Part shown: positions 62,156-64,000 of the stretch, one piece after another | Numbering within the stretch: the stretch's first letter is position 1 | Layout of the letters: each line of letters begins with the position of its first letter | Source: Dysgonomonas sp. UBA7710 | GTDB taxonomy: Bacteria > Bacteroidota > Bacteroidia > Bacteroidales > Dysgonomonadaceae | Direction: 5' to 3' | Assembly: GCF_002482385.1 (NCBI RefSeq) | Contig: NZ_DLFW01000045.1 | Span: forward strand, 33,744 to 97,743 | Length of the DNA stretch: 64,000 bases | The notes under the pieces: generated by a model | What the model was told of the DNA's origin: nothing | The model's database searches: none | The model's input: the letters and a program-made list of their open reading frames with translations, nothing else | Translations under genes and position numbers: made by a program

Positions 62156-62617
62156 ATGGAGAAAACCCTTGTTATTCTGAAACCTTCATGCGTTCAACGG
62201 GCGTTGATGGGAGAGGTTATTTCCCGCTTTGAAAAGAAAGGTTTACGTTTGGCAGGGATGAAGATGATGCAGTTGACCGACGCTATTTTAAACGAACATT
62301 ATGCACATCTGAAAGAACGTCCGTTCTTTCGGCGAGTAAAAGATTCTATGCAGATATGCCCCGTTGTAGTTCAATGTTGGGAAGGGATTGATGCGGCTAA
62401 GGTAGTTCGCTCACTGATTGGTGTTACCAACGGACGTGAGGCTGCTGCAGGGACTGTCAGAGGCGATTTTTCGGTGAGTGCCCAGGAAAATATTGTACAT
62501 GCTTCTGATTCCGCAGAGTCGGCAAGAATAGAATTAAAAAGATTTTTCGCAGATAACGAGATATTTGATTATAAACTATCTACATATGCACACTTGTATG
62601 CATGTGACGAGATTTAA
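62156..62617 (+). CDS. ndk: Nucleoside diphosphate kinase
   Basis: The 153-residue enzyme transfers the gamma-phosphate between nucleoside di- and triphosphates. It begins MEKTLVILKPSCVQRALMGE and shows the ATP-site motifs RPFFRRVKDSM and RGDFSV. The catalytic His is in NIVHASDSAESA (usual consensus NxxHGSDS, with Ala in place of Gly). Length and fold match the family. Stop is 8 nt before the M23/LysM gene. Confidence 0.97.
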   Translation: MEKTLVILKPSCVQRALMGEVISRFEKKGLRLAGMKMMQLTDAILNEHYAHLKERPFFRRVKDSMQICPVVVQCWEGIDAAKVVRSLIGVTNGREAAAGTVRGDFSVSAQENIVHASDSAESARIELKRFFADNEIFDYKLSTYAHLYACDEI

Positions 62618-62625
62618 ATTATATT

Positions 62626-63648
62626 ATGCAAGAAAAGAAAAACAGTTTGACCGGGGGCTTAAAAAAACTGAGACTACTACCTTTAGCAGCTATGTTTTTA
62701 CTACCTATGAGTAGCTTCGCCCAACACACTGCCAATACCTCAGAATCTAATGCAGACAGAGTAGAATTAAAGTATAAACAACGTCACAGCCGGATGAACG
62801 CCAATAATCTTTATGCTGATGGTATAAAGATCAAAAGGGACCTTTCCATATTGAAGGAAGTTCAGGAAGAACGTGTGCTTGCAGCAGATGAAATACCGGC
62901 CGAAGACCTTTACAGCGGTATCTGGAACAACCGTTATGTAAACGCTTACCGCTCAATAGAAAATATACCCGATACATTTACTGTAAATCTGGCCAATTTT
63001 ACAATGCCTACTATGGGGTATATAACATCCAACTTCGGGCCTCGCCGCCGCAGAATGCACTATGGTATAGACCTGAAAGTGCAGACCGGTGATACTATCT
63101 ATGCCGCATTTGACGGAAAAGTACGTGTAAAGCAATATGAACGCCGTGGATACGGTTATTATCTGGCACTCCGCCACCCGAACGGATTGGAAACGGTATA
63201 TGGGCATTTGTCTAAGTTTCTGGTAGACGAAGACGATGTTGTAAAGTCAGGCGATCCTATTGCGTTGGGAGGAAATACCGGCCGCTCTACAGGTTCGCAT
63301 CTCCATTTCGAAATACGTTTCCTGGGGAATCCGATTAATCCTATAAAAATAGTCGATTTCGAAAATAAAGTATGCCATAAAGATACGTATGTGGTAACAG
63401 CTGATAGTTATAGCAGAAGTTCGAAAGGGGTGAATGTGAATACATTGGCATCTGCCAGTACCCGTTCGAAAGCTAATGTGAAAAATAAATATGCTTCAGG
63501 TAATGTTAATTACCATCGTATAAAGTCCGGTGATACATTAGGTGCAATAGCCCGTAAATATGGGACAACAGTAAGTAAAATCTGTTCTTTGAATAGTATA
63601 ACTGCGAAAACAACATTGCGTCTGGGTAAATCCTTGAGGGTGTCCTGA
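62626..63648 (+). CDS. M23 family metallopeptidase with C-terminal LysM domain
   Basis: The 340-residue exported protein has a signal peptide (about 1-32), an M23 catalytic domain (about 125-245) and a C-terminal LysM domain (about 300-340; HRIKSGDTLGAIARKYGT). The zinc ligands are intact: HYGID, HLHFE and GHLSK. It probably cleaves cross-links of peptidoglycan in the periplasm and binds the wall through LysM. It follows ndk with an 8-nt gap, but a functional link is not obvious. It contrasts with the degenerate M23 protein at 50.7 kb. Confidence 0.95.
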   Translation: MQEKKNSLTGGLKKLRLLPLAAMFLLPMSSFAQHTANTSESNADRVELKYKQRHSRMNANNLYADGIKIKRDLSILKEVQEERVLAADEIPAEDLYSGIWNNRYVNAYRSIENIPDTFTVNLANFTMPTMGYITSNFGPRRRRMHYGIDLKVQTGDTIYAAFDGKVRVKQYERRGYGYYLALRHPNGLETVYGHLSKFLVDEDDVVKSGDPIALGGNTGRSTGSHLHFEIRFLGNPINPIKIVDFENKVCHKDTYVVTADSYSRSSKGVNVNTLASASTRSKANVKNKYASGNVNYHRIKSGDTLGAIARKYGTTVSKICSLNSITAKTTLRLGKSLRVS

Positions 63649-63671
63649 CCTGTAGTTAATTTATAAATAAT

Positions 63672-63709
63672 AACGAAGGCTGCAATAATTAATTATTACA
63701 GCCTTCGTT
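63672..63709. terminator. Terminator after the M23/LysM gene
   Basis: Arms AACGAAGGCTG and CAGCCTTCGTT (11 bp, perfect), inner AT-rich palindrome AATAATTAATTATT, followed by GTTTAT. 24 nt after the stop codon. Confidence 0.85.
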
Positions 63710-63899
63710 GTTTATATAGAGGCAGAATGGCCGTTGTCTGTTTTGTTGACGAATTGTTTTTATCTATTAGATACAACAAGTAGTTAATTGAGGTTTAATT
63801 TTTTGGTTATTAATATTTTTTTAGAACTTTGTGCTTAAACTATATTAAGATATATAGTGATAGAACTGGTTTATCGATGAAATAAATAGAAGGATTTTT

Positions 63900-64000
63900 A
63901 TGCAAAGAAATATACAGGAAATAACATCTTATTGTGTTTATTTTCCTCCTGAATATTTGGGAGTTAGCATTATTTTATTAGAGAGAGAGAGAGAGAGAGA
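63900..64000 (+). CDS. Partial ORF running off the window end
   Basis: From ATG at 63900 an open frame encodes MQRNIQEITSYCVYFPPEYL, then GVSIILL, and continues into a Glu-Arg repeat (GAG AGA) to the last base. It has no recognisable motif, and no clear promoter upstream. It may be the start of a gene or chance; only 33 full codons are visible. Confidence 0.25.
   Translation, partial: MQRNIQEITSYCVYFPPEYLGVSIILLERERER
63980..64000 (+). repeat. GA dinucleotide microsatellite at the window edge
   Basis: Ten GA units, preceded by A, end exactly at the last base, so the full length is not visible. A pure dinucleotide run of this length is rare in the rest of the window. Confidence 0.9.

Overview
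The window reads as chromosomal DNA of a member of the Bacteroidota, most likely a Bacteroidales gut- or environment-type anaerobe. A Dysgonomonas-like origin is a guess from overall gene content, not something the sequence proves. The evidence is coherent. Many genes are preceded by the Bacteroidota -7 element TAnnTTTG, and strong Shine-Dalgarno sequences are not evident. Lineage-typical genes are present: serine palmitoyltransferase, GldH, the 53-residue DUF4295 protein beside L28/L33, a RicT-type PSP1 protein, a CHU_C (type IX secretion type B) sorting domain, NrfHA with Ccs-type cytochrome c assembly, and a class I Hcp. No rRNA, tRNA, CRISPR array, prophage or complete insertion sequence was seen.

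Layout. (1) 1-7.2 kb: three secreted carbohydrate-active or unknown proteins, including a GH78 rhamnosidase and a six-hairpin-type glycosidase candidate, with a signal-peptide-only relic between the first two. (2) 7.6-17.1 kb, minus strand: a complete Kdp potassium-uptake system (27-codon microORF, kdpF, kdpA, kdpB, kdpC) followed by its apparent regulators: a stand-alone KdpD N-terminal protein, a separate HAMP/PAS histidine kinase and an NtrC-type sigma-54 activator. A -24/-12 sequence and a perfect 20-bp-arm inverted repeat lie upstream of the operon. (3) 17.2-27.3 kb: a nitrogen-oxide block with two Crp/Fnr regulators, a ferredoxin plus Hcp, then CcsA, Ccs1/ResB, NrfA, NrfH and a porin-like outer-membrane protein. 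(4) 27.9-34.9 kb: S9 oligopeptidase, GAPDH, and a flippase/GT2/LicD cassette. (5) 34.9-39.5 kb, minus strand: HU-LysM fusion, HU, RimO, FtsY, then DUF4295, L33 and L28. (6) 39.8-43.7 kb: an epimerase/reductase and two tandem TlpA-like lipoproteins. (7) 43.8-51.6 kb, minus strand: GldH, RicT, HolB, MetF, RseP, Dxr and a degenerate LytM protein. (8) 51.9-64 kb: serine palmitoyltransferase, CHU_C protein, an outer-membrane candidate, MazG, DsbD, a broken surface-protein gene, a small membrane protein, a uracil permease, Ndk, an M23/LysM peptidase and an ORF running off the end into a GA repeat.

The most notable hypothesis is that Kdp expression here is wired through sigma-54. The regulator has the GAFTGA sigma-54 contact motif. 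The operon has a site with the invariant GG and GC of a -24/-12 promoter, and a long palindrome lies about 120 bp upstream of the expected transcription start. This would replace KdpD/KdpE logic with a split KdpD, a separate sensor kinase and an enhancer-binding protein. Other items worth a look are the microORF ahead of kdpF, a composite repeat family in long intergenic gaps, the HU-transmembrane-LysM fusion, and several palindromic sites in front of redox and glycolytic genes.
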